DNA from: Cloacimonetes bacterium UBA5284
GTDB lineage: Bacteria; Cloacimonadota; Cloacimonadia; Cloacimonadales; Cloacimonadaceae
Length of the DNA: 22,628 nucleotides
Direction: 5' to 3'
Assembly (NCBI GenBank): GCA_002410505.1
Contig: DHSO01000044.1
Coordinates: 31,950-54,577, forward strand
Shown: one piece after another, positions 1 to 8,458 of the stretch
Layout: each line of letters begins with the position of its first letter
Position numbering within the stretch: the stretch's first letter is position 1
Translations under genes and position numbers: made by a program
The notes under the pieces: model-generated
Told to the model about the DNA's origin: nothing
The model's database searches: none
What the model saw: the letters and a program-made list of their open reading frames with translations, nothing else

Positions 1-598
1 TTAACGCTTGATGAAGGCTTGATTAAGAAGTGATAAACGCCGTGAATACAGGGTGAAATTGGGAGATTTCTGTGGTCTTAAGCACCAAAGTACCAAAGTA
101 CCATTGGCACCTGAGTACCATAAAACGGCAAAACTAGCGCCCATGAAATAATAACCGGAGCTAGTCGTAGCACCCGGTTCAGAAGGTCTTGCAGAACCGG
201 TAAATAACCCTCAGAGTCCCATCGGGACGACTGTTTATATGCAGCACCGTTCGATAGCCACAGGTTATTCCGCCAACGCGCCAGCTTCGCACCAAGGACG
301 AACAAGGTGAGTTTTTGGGGTAAAAAGTTCGGGATCCCCAAAAACGAACATCGTGAGTTTTTGGGGTGAAAGAAACGAGATACACCAACATGCTATTTCG
401 TGTGGTGTCATCGATTCCCCGAAAAGGAGCAGAGTGAGTTTTGGGTCTAAAGGCCGGGGTCCCGGTAGAGTTTCACAGCTATTCTGTGGGCTACCAGCGG
501 CAAATCACAAAGCATTTTCTTCAGTTTCCCCAAAAAAAAGACTTTACTAAATTGCGGCTTTCAAAGATGTAGTAAGGTACTGTACAAGTGGAGGTAAA
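1..598. other. Gene-free leader region upstream of bamA, rich in small repeats and hairpins
   Basis: I see no protein-coding gene here. Possible ORFs on both strands are short, lack a ribosome binding site and resemble no family I know. The stretch holds a tandem 8-base repeat ACCAAAGT (84-91, 92-99, then decaying). It holds hairpins with arms at 174-180/194-200 (CCGGTTC/GAACCGG), 216-220/224-228 (GTCCC/GGGAC) and 474-478/484-488 (CACAG/CTGTG), plus the repeat family described separately. The promoter of the bamA operon should lie in the last 100 to 200 bases, but no convincing -35/-10 pair could be picked out. It could be an unrecognised structured RNA, a decayed gene or a mobile-element remnant. 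Confidence 0.5.
307..448 (+). repeat. Three direct copies of GTGAGTTTT(T)GGG(G)T with one inverted copy
   Basis: Copies begin at 307 (GTGAGTTTTTGGGGT), 353 (identical 15 bases) and 434 (slightly shorter, GTGAGTTTTGGGT). Between the first two lies the exact inverse CCCCAAAAAC at 336-345. This arm can pair perfectly over 10 bases with GTTTTTGGGG at either 311-320 or 357-366, so two mutually exclusive stem-loops are possible. The function is unknown. Confidence 0.6.
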
Positions 599-2851
599 AT
601 GCTTAAACGGTTCAAGCATAACTTGCTTATAATAGTGATACTTGCGCTCTTTGCCAGCCTTTGGGGCGCGGGAGAAACCATATATGAAATCCGGGTGGAA
701 GGTACTCAAAATATATCCCCGGAACTGGTTACATCTGCGATGAGTATGCGCGTGGGAGATCCTTTAGATCAAGAATCTGTAGCTCGTTCCATACGCAATC
801 TGTATCGCATGGGAGTATTTTCTGATATCCAGATTCACTCAGAGCCCTATCGCACCGGTATCAATTTGATAGTGCAAGTGGTAGAAAACCCGGCAGTTAG
901 TTCCATCAATTACCAGGGTTTCAAGGTCGTAAAAAAAGAGAAGGTTGAAGAACTGGTAAATCTACGCGTAGGCTCCTATTGGAGTGGAAACCTGAAAAGC
1001 GAACTTCTGAACAAACTCCAGGCAGAATATACCGGTAAAGGTTTTGGAAACGCGAAGATAGAGGTGCTGGAGCAAGAACTGCCCGGTCACAAGATTGCCC
1101 TCACGTTGAGAGTGGATGAAGGTGGTCGCATCGTATTGAAACAGATCACTTTCATCGGCAACGACAGCTTTGAAGATAAAGAACTGATCCGTCGCATGAA
1201 AACCAAGCCTAAAGGATTTTTACGCTCCGGACGCTTTGATCAGGAAAAGTTCAATGGCGACCTGACATCTCTTACCAATTTCTACAAGAAAAACGGCTTT
1301 ATAGATGTGAATGTGGGGCCACATGAACTGCAACAGATATCTGATCGCTATCATGAATTGGTAATCACCATCAGTGAAAGCAACCAATATCACTTTGGCA
1401 AGATCGACATCCAGGGTAACGAGCATTTTGAAGAAGATGCCATCATGCAAAACTTTAGTATGCACGCGGGTGACACCTTCGATCAGGAGAAATTCGACTC
1501 GCAGATGGCAAAAGTGTATGCCATGTATTTTGATGAAGGTTTTATTTACGCAGATATCCGCAACAACTATGTGCGCCAGGTCGATACTTTGAATGTGGTA
1601 CTTCAGATCGTGGAAAACACTCGCGCCAAGATTCGTCAGATCCACATCACCGGCAATGAACGCACCAAAGAAAAGGTCCTGCGGCGTCAATTGGAAATAG
1701 CTCCCGGAGACTATTATCGTCAGACTCAAGTGATTCGCAGCCAGCAAAATATATATAATCTGGGCTTCTTTGAGCCGGATATCAAGCTGGATTATGACAG
1801 AATTAACAACAATGGCGATATCGACTTGCAAATAGATGTGATAGACAAATCCAGCGGTGTGGCAAACGGCGGTGTGGGCTACAACTCTCTGGACAAGATT
1901 GTCGGTCAACTTTCACTATCGCAAAATAACCTCTTTGGAAACAACTGGAGCGCAGGTCTGACTTGGGATTTTGGTGGCAACACGCAAAACTTTGAATTTA
2001 ACTTTACCAATCCCAATTTTTACGATACAGATATCCTTTTGGGCACAAACCTGTATTACACACGCAGAAGCTGGACCTCCTTCTACTATGAAATATACAC
2101 ACGTGGCGGAGCGGTAAGACTGGGCCAACCCGTACCCTGGGTAGACAGAACCAGAGCTTTTATAGGCTACTCTTTCTATAGCAAAAAATACAATATCACC
2201 AGCATGAATTCCATTATGGCAGACAGTACTGCAAACGCTACCTTGATCGAGCTGGATCAATTGGGCTGGCGCTATACATCAGCGATCAATTTCAGCCTCA
2301 GTCGCGACACCAGAGACAACATATTCTTCCCCACCAAAGGATCGCAAATCACCTTGTTCTCAGAGCTGGCCGGTGGTCTGCTGATGGGCGATTTTGACTA
2401 TTTCAAGCAAATCGCTCAGGTGAACTGGTATTCTGAAGCCTGGAAAAAGCTGACTCTGCGGTCCAAATGGCGCTTCTCCTACATCACCCCCTATGGAGAT
2501 TCCGATGACGCGCCGCCGGACGAAAAGTTCTATCTGGGCGGCACCGGTGTCGATGGCATCCGAGGTTATCCGGATCGCTCCGTGGGCCCCGTGGGGGGAG
2601 GAACCAGAGCCATCATCTTCTCCACGGAATTGGGCTATCCCATCGCTGGAGACCAGATCATCGCGGTCACTTTTTTTGATGCTGGAGAAAGCTATAATCA
2701 TCTGCGAGACTTCAACTTCATGAACCTGAAGAAGGGCTTGGGTGCAGGTATCCGCATCAGGAGTCCCTTTGGCCTCATCGGATTTGACTATGCCTATGGC
2801 GTGGACAGCCGCACCTGGGAGCCGCATCTGCAATTTGGAACCACCTTCTAA
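599..2851 (+). CDS. bamA: Outer membrane protein assembly factor BamA (Omp85 family)
   Basis: BamA folds and inserts beta-barrel proteins into the outer membrane. The 750-residue protein begins with a signal peptide (basic MLKRFK, then a hydrophobic stretch to about residue 23). Five POTRA repeats follow at roughly 27-93, 96-173, 175-260, 262-338 and 340-415, visible as recurring VxGN-type openings, GD.(F/Y) turns and YxxxGF motifs. The rest is a beta-barrel with the Omp85 loop motif IRGY at about 654-657, and the last residue is Phe, as is usual for barrel proteins. The length is normal for BamA. The start is supported by GGAGGT at 590-595, with a short spacer. It is the first gene of a dense co-directional run, and the next gene begins 3 bases after its stop. 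TamA or another Omp85 protein is less likely given five POTRA domains. Confidence 0.95.
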   Translation: MLKRFKHNLLIIVILALFASLWGAGETIYEIRVEGTQNISPELVTSAMSMRVGDPLDQESVARSIRNLYRMGVFSDIQIHSEPYRTGINLIVQVVENPAVSSINYQGFKVVKKEKVEELVNLRVGSYWSGNLKSELLNKLQAEYTGKGFGNAKIEVLEQELPGHKIALTLRVDEGGRIVLKQITFIGNDSFEDKELIRRMKTKPKGFLRSGRFDQEKFNGDLTSLTNFYKKNGFIDVNVGPHELQQISDRYHELVITISESNQYHFGKIDIQGNEHFEEDAIMQNFSMHAGDTFDQEKFDSQMAKVYAMYFDEGFIYADIRNNYVRQVDTLNVVLQIVENTRAKIRQIHITGNERTKEKVLRRQLEIAPGDYYRQTQVIRSQQNIYNLGFFEPDIKLDYDRINNNGDIDLQIDVIDKSSGVANGGVGYNSLDKIVGQLSLSQNNLFGNNWSAGLTWDFGGNTQNFEFNFTNPNFYDTDILLGTNLYYTRRSWTSFYYEIYTRGGAVRLGQPVPWVDRTRAFIGYSFYSKKYNITSMNSIMADSTANATLIELDQLGWRYTSAINFSLSRDTRDNIFFPTKGSQITLFSELAGGLLMGDFDYFKQIAQVNWYSEAWKKLTLRSKWRFSYITPYGDSDDAPPDEKFYLGGTGVDGIRGYPDRSVGPVGGGTRAIIFSTELGYPIAGDQIIAVTFFDAGESYNHLRDFNFMNLKKGLGAGIRIRSPFGLIGFDYAYGVDSRTWEPHLQFGTTF

Positions 2852-2854
2852 ACT

Positions 2855-3802
2855 ATGAAGTACAAGCACTTGTTTGGCCCCGTTAGCTCACGCAGGCTGG
2901 GGATATCGTTGGGAGTGGATTTGGTTCCATACAAATACTGCCCCCTGAATTGCGTGTATTGCGAGATTCAGAATACCACACATCTGGTCACGGCACGGCA
3001 AGAATTCTTCCCTCCCCGCGAAATACTGGATGAATTGGATAGTTTCCTGTTCCCTCAACCACATTTGGATTACATCACTTTTTCAGGTGCCGGAGAGCCT
3101 ACTCTGAACAGCTCGATCAAAGAAATCATCCGCTACATCAAGGATAAATATCCACAGTATAAATTGGCATTGCTCACCAATGGAACGCTGCTGAACAACG
3201 ATGATATCTTGCAGGAGATTATCCCTTGCGATGTGATCCTGCCATCTCTGGACGCGGCGAGCTCGGAAGTGTATCAAAGAGTGAACCGCCCCCATCCGGA
3301 TTTGAAGGTGGAAGACCTTATCGCAGGATTGGTGAGGCTGAGGCAGGTTTATTCTGGCGAGATCTGGCTGGAAGTATTTATCATCCAGGGCATCACGGAT
3401 ACAGAGCAAGAACTGGCGCTATTGCGCGATGCCATATCGCAAATATCGCCGGATCTGGTGCAGGTGAATTCTCTGGATCGCCCGGGAGCTGAAGAATGGG
3501 TGGAAGCAGCCGATCCCAAAAGACTGATCGAGATTCGCAACTATCTGCGCGAAAGACTGCCCATGCCGGTGGAGATCATCGCGAAAATCAAGTATCAGAC
3601 CGGAATGAAGAGTTTGGACGCGGATCTCGTGGATCTCATCCGGGATACAATCAAGCGCAGACCTTCAACCGCAGAGGATCTGGCAGCAATGCTGAACATC
3701 CACATCAACGAAATATCCAAAGTCTTGCGTGAATTGAACAACGAAGGGAAACTGTACGCCGAACGTAAGCCAAGAGGAGTGTTTTTCAAATGGATAGCCT
3801 GA
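2855..3802 (+). CDS. Radical SAM protein, COG0731 (wyosine-base-formation-like Fe-S oxidoreductase) type
   Basis: The 315-residue protein has the radical SAM signature CxxxCxxC at Cys29, Cys33 and Cys36 (context CPLNCVYC). The second conserved block reads TFSGAGEPTLN and a later strand reads LLTNGTLL, both typical of the COG0731 group, which includes archaeal TYW1-like enzymes and many bacterial proteins of unknown substrate. The C-terminal 60 residues or so (from about 255) look like a winged-helix domain, suggesting nucleic-acid or partner binding. The real substrate is unknown. It starts 3 bases after bamA with no strong ribosome binding site and overlaps ispD by 13 bases, so translation is probably coupled. 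Confidence 0.8.
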   Translation: MKYKHLFGPVSSRRLGISLGVDLVPYKYCPLNCVYCEIQNTTHLVTARQEFFPPREILDELDSFLFPQPHLDYITFSGAGEPTLNSSIKEIIRYIKDKYPQYKLALLTNGTLLNNDDILQEIIPCDVILPSLDAASSEVYQRVNRPHPDLKVEDLIAGLVRLRQVYSGEIWLEVFIIQGITDTEQELALLRDAISQISPDLVQVNSLDRPGAEEWVEAADPKRLIEIRNYLRERLPMPVEIIAKIKYQTGMKSLDADLVDLIRDTIKRRPSTAEDLAAMLNIHINEISKVLRELNNEGKLYAERKPRGVFFKWIA

Positions 3803-4497
3803 TTTCCAGCACAGCCATCATCACCGGCGCCGGTTCCGGATCCAGAATGGGCGGAGATATCAAGAAACAGTATCGTAATCTGGATGGCATCCCCATATTG
3901 ATTCGTACTTTGGGCCCCTTTTTCAATTCCCCTCTGATCTCAAACATAATCGTAACCGCGCCCGAGGAAGATATTGAGTATTGTGAAAGCCTTATTCAGC
4001 AGTACTTTGACACTGCATCGAAACCTTATTTGGTGATGACTGGCGGCCTGGAGCGGCAAGATAGCGTGTTTGGCGCTTTGCAGCAGTGTCCGGAAGATAC
4101 TGCTCTGGTCTTTATCCACGACGCGGTGCGTCCTTTCATCAGTATAGAATTGATCGAGGTATTGCACAAAATCGCCCTCAAAGAAAAAGCAGTAGTGCCC
4201 GCCGCCAGGTTGAAAAACACGATCAAACAAGTTTCCGGTGACTATTTGGAACACACCCTGGTGCGAGACCGTCTGGTACAAGTCTTTACCCCTCAGGTAT
4301 TTGATTTCAAACTGATCCGGGACAGCTATATAAAAGCCTATAACGATGGCTATATAAGTACGGATGACGCTGCCCTGGCGGAACACTTTGGAATAAAAGT
4401 GCGCTACCATCTTACCGGAGATCTGAATATCAAGATCACCGATGAGTGGGATCTCACTCTGGCGCATCTGATCATCGATAAACATATCATTATATAA
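3790..4497 (+). CDS. ispD: 2-C-methyl-D-erythritol 4-phosphate cytidylyltransferase
   Basis: IspD makes CDP-methylerythritol from methylerythritol 4-phosphate and CTP, a middle step of the MEP isoprenoid pathway. At 235 residues the length is normal. The N-terminal nucleotide-binding motif GAGSGSRMG runs through about residue 21 and is followed by KKQ at 25-27. The block VFIHDAVRPF at about 108-117 and the late motif TDDAALAEHFG followed by NIKIT are characteristic of the family. The start codon lies inside the end of the radical SAM gene (13-base overlap), and the next gene follows after 10 bases. The third gene of this block of the pathway, ispE, is not in the window. ispF lies two genes downstream, with glmS between. 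Confidence 0.93.
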   Translation: MDSLISSTAIITGAGSGSRMGGDIKKQYRNLDGIPILIRTLGPFFNSPLISNIIVTAPEEDIEYCESLIQQYFDTASKPYLVMTGGLERQDSVFGALQQCPEDTALVFIHDAVRPFISIELIEVLHKIALKEKAVVPAARLKNTIKQVSGDYLEHTLVRDRLVQVFTPQVFDFKLIRDSYIKAYNDGYISTDDAALAEHFGIKVRYHLTGDLNIKITDEWDLTLAHLIIDKHIII

Positions 4498-4507
4498 AGG
4501 GAATACT

Positions 4508-7231
4508 ATGCTACGTAGAATATTGAGCAAACTTAGTAATCTTGAGCTTCGTTTTAGCGTGCCAGTTCCGGGCCTGGGATGTGGTGTGCTGGGTATGGCT
4601 TTACCCAAGGTGTCCGTAAACTTGGGCAAATATGCGTCTCAACTGCTGAAAGCACTGGAATACCGAGGCTACGACAGCACCGGCGGGGCTTTTCTGAATG
4701 GGGATAAAGAGATCACACTACTAAAAGATGTGGGTGCGCCCTCTACTCTGGTAAAAACCCTGGGAATCGAGAAGCAAGCCGGGAAAATCTTTTGTGGGCA
4801 AGTGCGCTGGGCTACTTTCGGTTATGTGGATCAGACCAATGCCCAACCGCATGTAGTTAGGTGCAAAAGGCACATTTTCGGCGCGCATAATGGCAACATC
4901 ACAAACACTCGTGAACTCAAAGTGTTCCTCACCAAAGAAGGTCACACAGTGCTTTCCGACAACGATGGCGAGATGTTGGTGCACAGTGTGGAACATTACT
5001 TTGATATCGAGATGAACAAAGCCAAAAACACAAGCGATGCGGAAGAGCGTAAAGCATGCATGCGCAGAGCTATTATCCTTACCGCAGAAAAGATGATCGG
5101 CTCCTACGCCGCCGTGATTGTGGATCCTGAGACTGAAACATCCTGGGCCATCAAAGCCGGATCCAGCCTCTATTTTGGGGTGGGTGAAGTGGATGACATG
5201 CCCTTTGCTCTGGCATCATCGGATCTGACGGCTATCTTACGCTTCACCAAGATGTTAGTAAATTTAAGAGAGGGTGAATTTATAGAATATACGAGTTCAC
5301 ACTATCAGGTCTACGCTCAGAAAAACCTCAAGTTCAAGCGCTTGGGACAGCCCGATGAGTGCTACTCTACCGGTGACATGATTGATGTAAAGCCCGTGTA
5401 TTCCAAACTGAGAGCGGAAGATGTGGAGCTTTTGCCGGATTTTGAATACTTCATGGAGCAAGAAATCTATGCCCAAAGTGAGTCTACTGGCAAACTGATC
5501 AAACTCTTCAGTGGCGGATCGAATAGCGGCAAATATATGCTGGAAGCCATCACTCAAGCGGGAGTGAGAGAGTATCTGAGCAATGCCATGCTGGAGATCG
5601 TGGGCACATCGAGCCTGGAGGATAAACAAGTCCGTTTCGACAAGCTTTGCGCTTCAAAAGAAGTGGCATCATTTCTAGAACATGCCCAGCAAAGCTATAA
5701 AGCGATATTTGACGTTGCGGTGAAAGAGGATTTTGATAAGAAATACTTCTTTTCGAATGAAAAGAATGTGTTCATAGAGCTGCTGGGCAATGAGTTTGAC
5801 CGAAAGCGACTGGTGATCGCCAAAGCATTGGACAGTATATCGGAGCAGATCTCGGTTTCTGAATTTGAACACAGTGTGCAAGACTTCCTAGATCTGGTGA
5901 AAAACACCATCTCTTGCAATCGCAATGCCTATTCCATCGCTTGTGGAACCTCTTTTCATGCCACCAAGATTGCTGCTCTTTTCTTCAATGAAATTGCCGG
6001 CATAGAGATGATTCCCATCTTGCCCGGAGATTTCCGCGGTGAGTATTCGAATTGCATCAAGAACAACGACCTGATCATCGGCGTATCGCAAAGCGGCGAG
6101 ACAAAAGACCTGATCGATATATTCAATGACATCGACTCGAACGACCTGAATGTCCGTAAAGTAGTATTGGTAAACAATATGAACAGCACTCTGGGTCAAG
6201 AAAAAAGCGATGTGGCGATCCCGATTCTTTGTGGACCGGAGATAGCAGTTCCCGCTACCAAGAGCTTCATGAATCAGATCACTCTGTTCTACTATCTGGC
6301 CATAAGAGCGGCAGATATGAAGCTGAATGCAATAGCTAAAGATATACCCAAGGAAGAATATGATAAGCGCAATGCAGATTTGCAAAGAAGATACAAATCC
6401 CTGAACGACATTCCTTCTCTGCTGAAAGAGACTGTGGATAAGACTGACGATATGATCGACAATATGGCCGGCAAGATCTATATGGAGCCCTCGTTGCACA
6501 TACTCGCTACCAAGATAAGCGGTGTGGCGATGGAGGGAGCACTGAAGATAAGGGAAACCGTTCTGAATCACGCCGAAGGCCGTGAAGCCAGCGAGTTTAA
6601 ACACGGACCCAATACCATCTTAGGCAAAAACACCGTATTCGGGGTGAAACACGTGCGCAGCTTCATCCGCGGATTCAGCAATATGATCGATAATATCGAT
6701 GAGAAGGCTGAAACAATGAACATTGCGCAGAGTGAGCGTAAGGATCTGCTGAAAGCCTTGGCAGACTTTGTCTTTACGCATAATATGCCCTTCAACTTGT
6801 CTGCTGAAGGCACGAAGATATTCAAGGAAACCGTCCAGGATCAGGATTTCTTTGAGACTCTGTATCGCAATTACCCTCTGGTCTATGTAACCGGACCGGA
6901 TCCCAGAGACGTAAACCTCACTATTTCGCAGATCAATACTCACAAAATCCGCGGTGCCAATACCTACGTAATAGCCGAAGAGAACGATAATCTGCTCAAG
7001 AACGCCTCGCAAAATCCCAAAGAAGGCGCTTATTACGGTTGGAGCTACATAATGTTACCCAAAACCGGTGATAGCCTGATGACCTGTTTCTCTGCCACGA
7101 TCGTGTTGCAGCTTTTGGCATTGCGTATGAGCATCCGCAAGATGAAGAAGCTGGATCTGCTGGGTGTGAAAGACCACGGTGTGCATCCTGATGTACCCAA
7201 AAACGTATCAAAATCTATAACGGTGGATTAG
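4508..7231 (+). CDS. glmS: Glutamine-fructose-6-phosphate aminotransferase, oversized (907 aa) with N-terminal extension
   Basis: GlmS makes glucosamine 6-phosphate from fructose 6-phosphate and glutamine, the entry to amino sugars for peptidoglycan and LPS. Domain order is as expected: Ntn glutaminase (about 25-260), then two SIS sugar-isomerase domains. Isomerase motifs are intact: CGTS at 479-482, SQSGET at 527-532, Glu683, KHGP at 698-701, and a C-terminal SKSITVD with Lys902. Three things are odd. First, the nucleophile, normally exposed right after Met1, is Cys25 (GLGCGVLG) behind 24 residues, and no in-frame start lies next to it; AAGGGA at 4497-4502 supports ATG 4508. Second, the RWATHG and NAHPH blocks of the E. 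coli enzyme read RWATFG (Phe104) and NAQPH (Gln113). Third, about 115 extra residues precede the first SIS domain and about 100 lie within the second. Asn128, Gly129 and Asp153 are kept. Isomerase assignment is firm; glutaminase competence is unproven. Confidence 0.9.
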   Translation: MLRRILSKLSNLELRFSVPVPGLGCGVLGMALPKVSVNLGKYASQLLKALEYRGYDSTGGAFLNGDKEITLLKDVGAPSTLVKTLGIEKQAGKIFCGQVRWATFGYVDQTNAQPHVVRCKRHIFGAHNGNITNTRELKVFLTKEGHTVLSDNDGEMLVHSVEHYFDIEMNKAKNTSDAEERKACMRRAIILTAEKMIGSYAAVIVDPETETSWAIKAGSSLYFGVGEVDDMPFALASSDLTAILRFTKMLVNLREGEFIEYTSSHYQVYAQKNLKFKRLGQPDECYSTGDMIDVKPVYSKLRAEDVELLPDFEYFMEQEIYAQSESTGKLIKLFSGGSNSGKYMLEAITQAGVREYLSNAMLEIVGTSSLEDKQVRFDKLCASKEVASFLEHAQQSYKAIFDVAVKEDFDKKYFFSNEKNVFIELLGNEFDRKRLVIAKALDSISEQISVSEFEHSVQDFLDLVKNTISCNRNAYSIACGTSFHATKIAALFFNEIAGIEMIPILPGDFRGEYSNCIKNNDLIIGVSQSGETKDLIDIFNDIDSNDLNVRKVVLVNNMNSTLGQEKSDVAIPILCGPEIAVPATKSFMNQITLFYYLAIRAADMKLNAIAKDIPKEEYDKRNADLQRRYKSLNDIPSLLKETVDKTDDMIDNMAGKIYMEPSLHILATKISGVAMEGALKIRETVLNHAEGREASEFKHGPNTILGKNTVFGVKHVRSFIRGFSNMIDNIDEKAETMNIAQSERKDLLKALADFVFTHNMPFNLSAEGTKIFKETVQDQDFFETLYRNYPLVYVTGPDPRDVNLTISQINTHKIRGANTYVIAEENDNLLKNASQNPKEGAYYGWSYIMLPKTGDSLMTCFSATIVLQLLALRMSIRKMKKLDLLGVKDHGVHPDVPKNVSKSITVD

Positions 7232-7235
7232 AAAA

Positions 7236-7712
7236 ATGAGAATAGGATTTGGTTATGATGTTCACCGTCTCGTGGAAGGGCGCAAGCTGATCCTTGGCGG
7301 TGTACACATCCCCCATCACACCGGACTTCTGGGCCACTCTGATGCCGATGTCTTGATTCACAGTATATGTGACGGCTTACTGGGTGCTTTGGCCATGGGC
7401 GATATCGGTCAACACTTTGCGGATAGCGATCCCACTTTCAAAGATATCGACTCCAGAATACTGCTGAAACGCTGTTATGACATGGTTCTGGCCCGCAATT
7501 ATAAAATCGCGAATATGGACGCGACCATCTGTGCCGCTGCTCCAAAGCTGAGCCCTTATGTAGATCAAATGCGGCAAAACCTCGCCCAAGACTTGGATTG
7601 CGACCCCGATTGCATCTCCATCAAAGCCACAACTGAAGAAGGCTTGGGAATCTCCGGATGCGGTGAAGGCATGAGTGCTACCGTCGTGATCCTGATAATG
7701 CCTGCGACATGA
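7236..7712 (+). CDS. ispF: 2-C-methyl-D-erythritol 2,4-cyclodiphosphate synthase
   Basis: IspF closes the cyclodiphosphate ring to give MEcPP in the MEP isoprenoid pathway. The 158-residue protein opens with RIGFGYDVH, giving the metal ligands Asp8 and His10. GHSDADV at 33-39 and His42 complete the zinc site. ATTEEGLG (around residue 131) is the conserved CDP-contacting block. It starts 4 bases after glmS and its stop overlaps the start of the mobB-like gene in an ATGA. It is a separate gene here, not fused to IspD as in some bacteria. Confidence 0.96.
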   Translation: MRIGFGYDVHRLVEGRKLILGGVHIPHHTGLLGHSDADVLIHSICDGLLGALAMGDIGQHFADSDPTFKDIDSRILLKRCYDMVLARNYKIANMDATICAAAPKLSPYVDQMRQNLAQDLDCDPDCISIKATTEEGLGISGCGEGMSATVVILIMPAT

Positions 7713-8458
7713 AAGCCATCGCGGTAATCGGTTATCATCACACCGGAAAGACCACCACGGTTGTGAACCTGGTGCGTGAGCTCTGTGCCAGGGGATACTC
7801 TGTGGCTACAATCAAGGATATCCACAGCGAAAAATTCCGCGCGGATACACCCGGTAAAAACAGCGCTCTCCACATCGATGCCGGCAGTAAACTCACAGTA
7901 GCACGTGGCATTTACGATACAGCCATCATCTTCCCCAAGACACTGCCATTAAACGAGATCCTGCCCCACATTGTGGCAGACTTTTTGGTGATCGAAGGCA
8001 TGAAAGATGCTCCTGTGCCCAAGATCGTATGCGCAGAAAGTGCAGCGCAATTGACCGAATTGGTTGATGACACCGTCATCGGCATCAGTGGCATAATATC
8101 CCAAAACAGCTTCAAGCATGACAGGCTGGGAGTATATGGCATGCCGCAAGATGCTTCTGCTCTGTGCGATTTGGTGCTGACAAAAAGCTTTGAGATGCTG
8201 CCCGCTGCCGATCCGGAATGCTGTTCCAGATGCGGAGGAAGCTGTTTTCAGATGGCGGGAGACATCGTTCAGGGACGCCGAAAGCGCAGTGATTGCGTAA
8301 TGGATGGCTCCAGTAAGATCAGCCTGAAAGTAGATGGCAAAGAGGTACTGATTGTGCCCTTTGTGCAGGAGATATTAAGAGACAGCATCATGGCTGTCAT
8401 CAACAATCTGCGTGATATCGTTCCCGACCGGGAGATCCAGATTAACATCCGGCCATGA
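7709..8458 (+). CDS. mobB: MobB-like GTP-binding protein with C-terminal Fe-S cysteine motif
   Basis: MobB proteins are P-loop GTPases that assist attachment of GMP to molybdopterin. The N-terminal 160 residues fit: P-loop GYHHTGKTT at 8-16, VATIKDIHS at 32-40 and VIEGMK at 94-99. After this comes a domain not found in E. coli MobB. Its cysteines are spaced C172-x2-C175-G-x2-C179-x16-C196, with MAxxIxxG between, resembling the small 4Fe-4S domain of RnfB and corrinoid Fe-S proteins (PF04060 type). The last 50 residues form a further small domain. At 249 residues it is longer than plain MobB. It overlaps ispF and the thiF-like gene by 4 bases each. No other molybdenum-cofactor genes are in the window, so its exact substrate is an inference. 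Confidence 0.8.
   Translation: MKAIAVIGYHHTGKTTTVVNLVRELCARGYSVATIKDIHSEKFRADTPGKNSALHIDAGSKLTVARGIYDTAIIFPKTLPLNEILPHIVADFLVIEGMKDAPVPKIVCAESAAQLTELVDDTVIGISGIISQNSFKHDRLGVYGMPQDASALCDLVLTKSFEMLPAADPECCSRCGGSCFQMAGDIVQGRRKRSDCVMDGSSKISLKVDGKEVLIVPFVQEILRDSIMAVINNLRDIVPDREIQINIRP

Noticed and set aside
84..119. ACCAAAGT tandem repeats as a CRISPR or larger tandem array
   Set aside because: Only two exact 8-base units and a decayed third, with no regular spacers.
353..550. 65-codon ORF upstream of bamA
   Set aside because: It runs across the GTTTTTGGGG repeat, has no ribosome site and no recognisable domain.
1220..1909. 229-codon ORF on the minus strand inside bamA
   Set aside because: It is antisense to well supported POTRA-coding sequence, has no ribosome site and resembles no known family.
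5888..6604. 238-codon ORF on the minus strand inside glmS
   Set aside because: It is antisense to the SIS domains with their conserved motifs. Its composition looks like reverse-frame translation.
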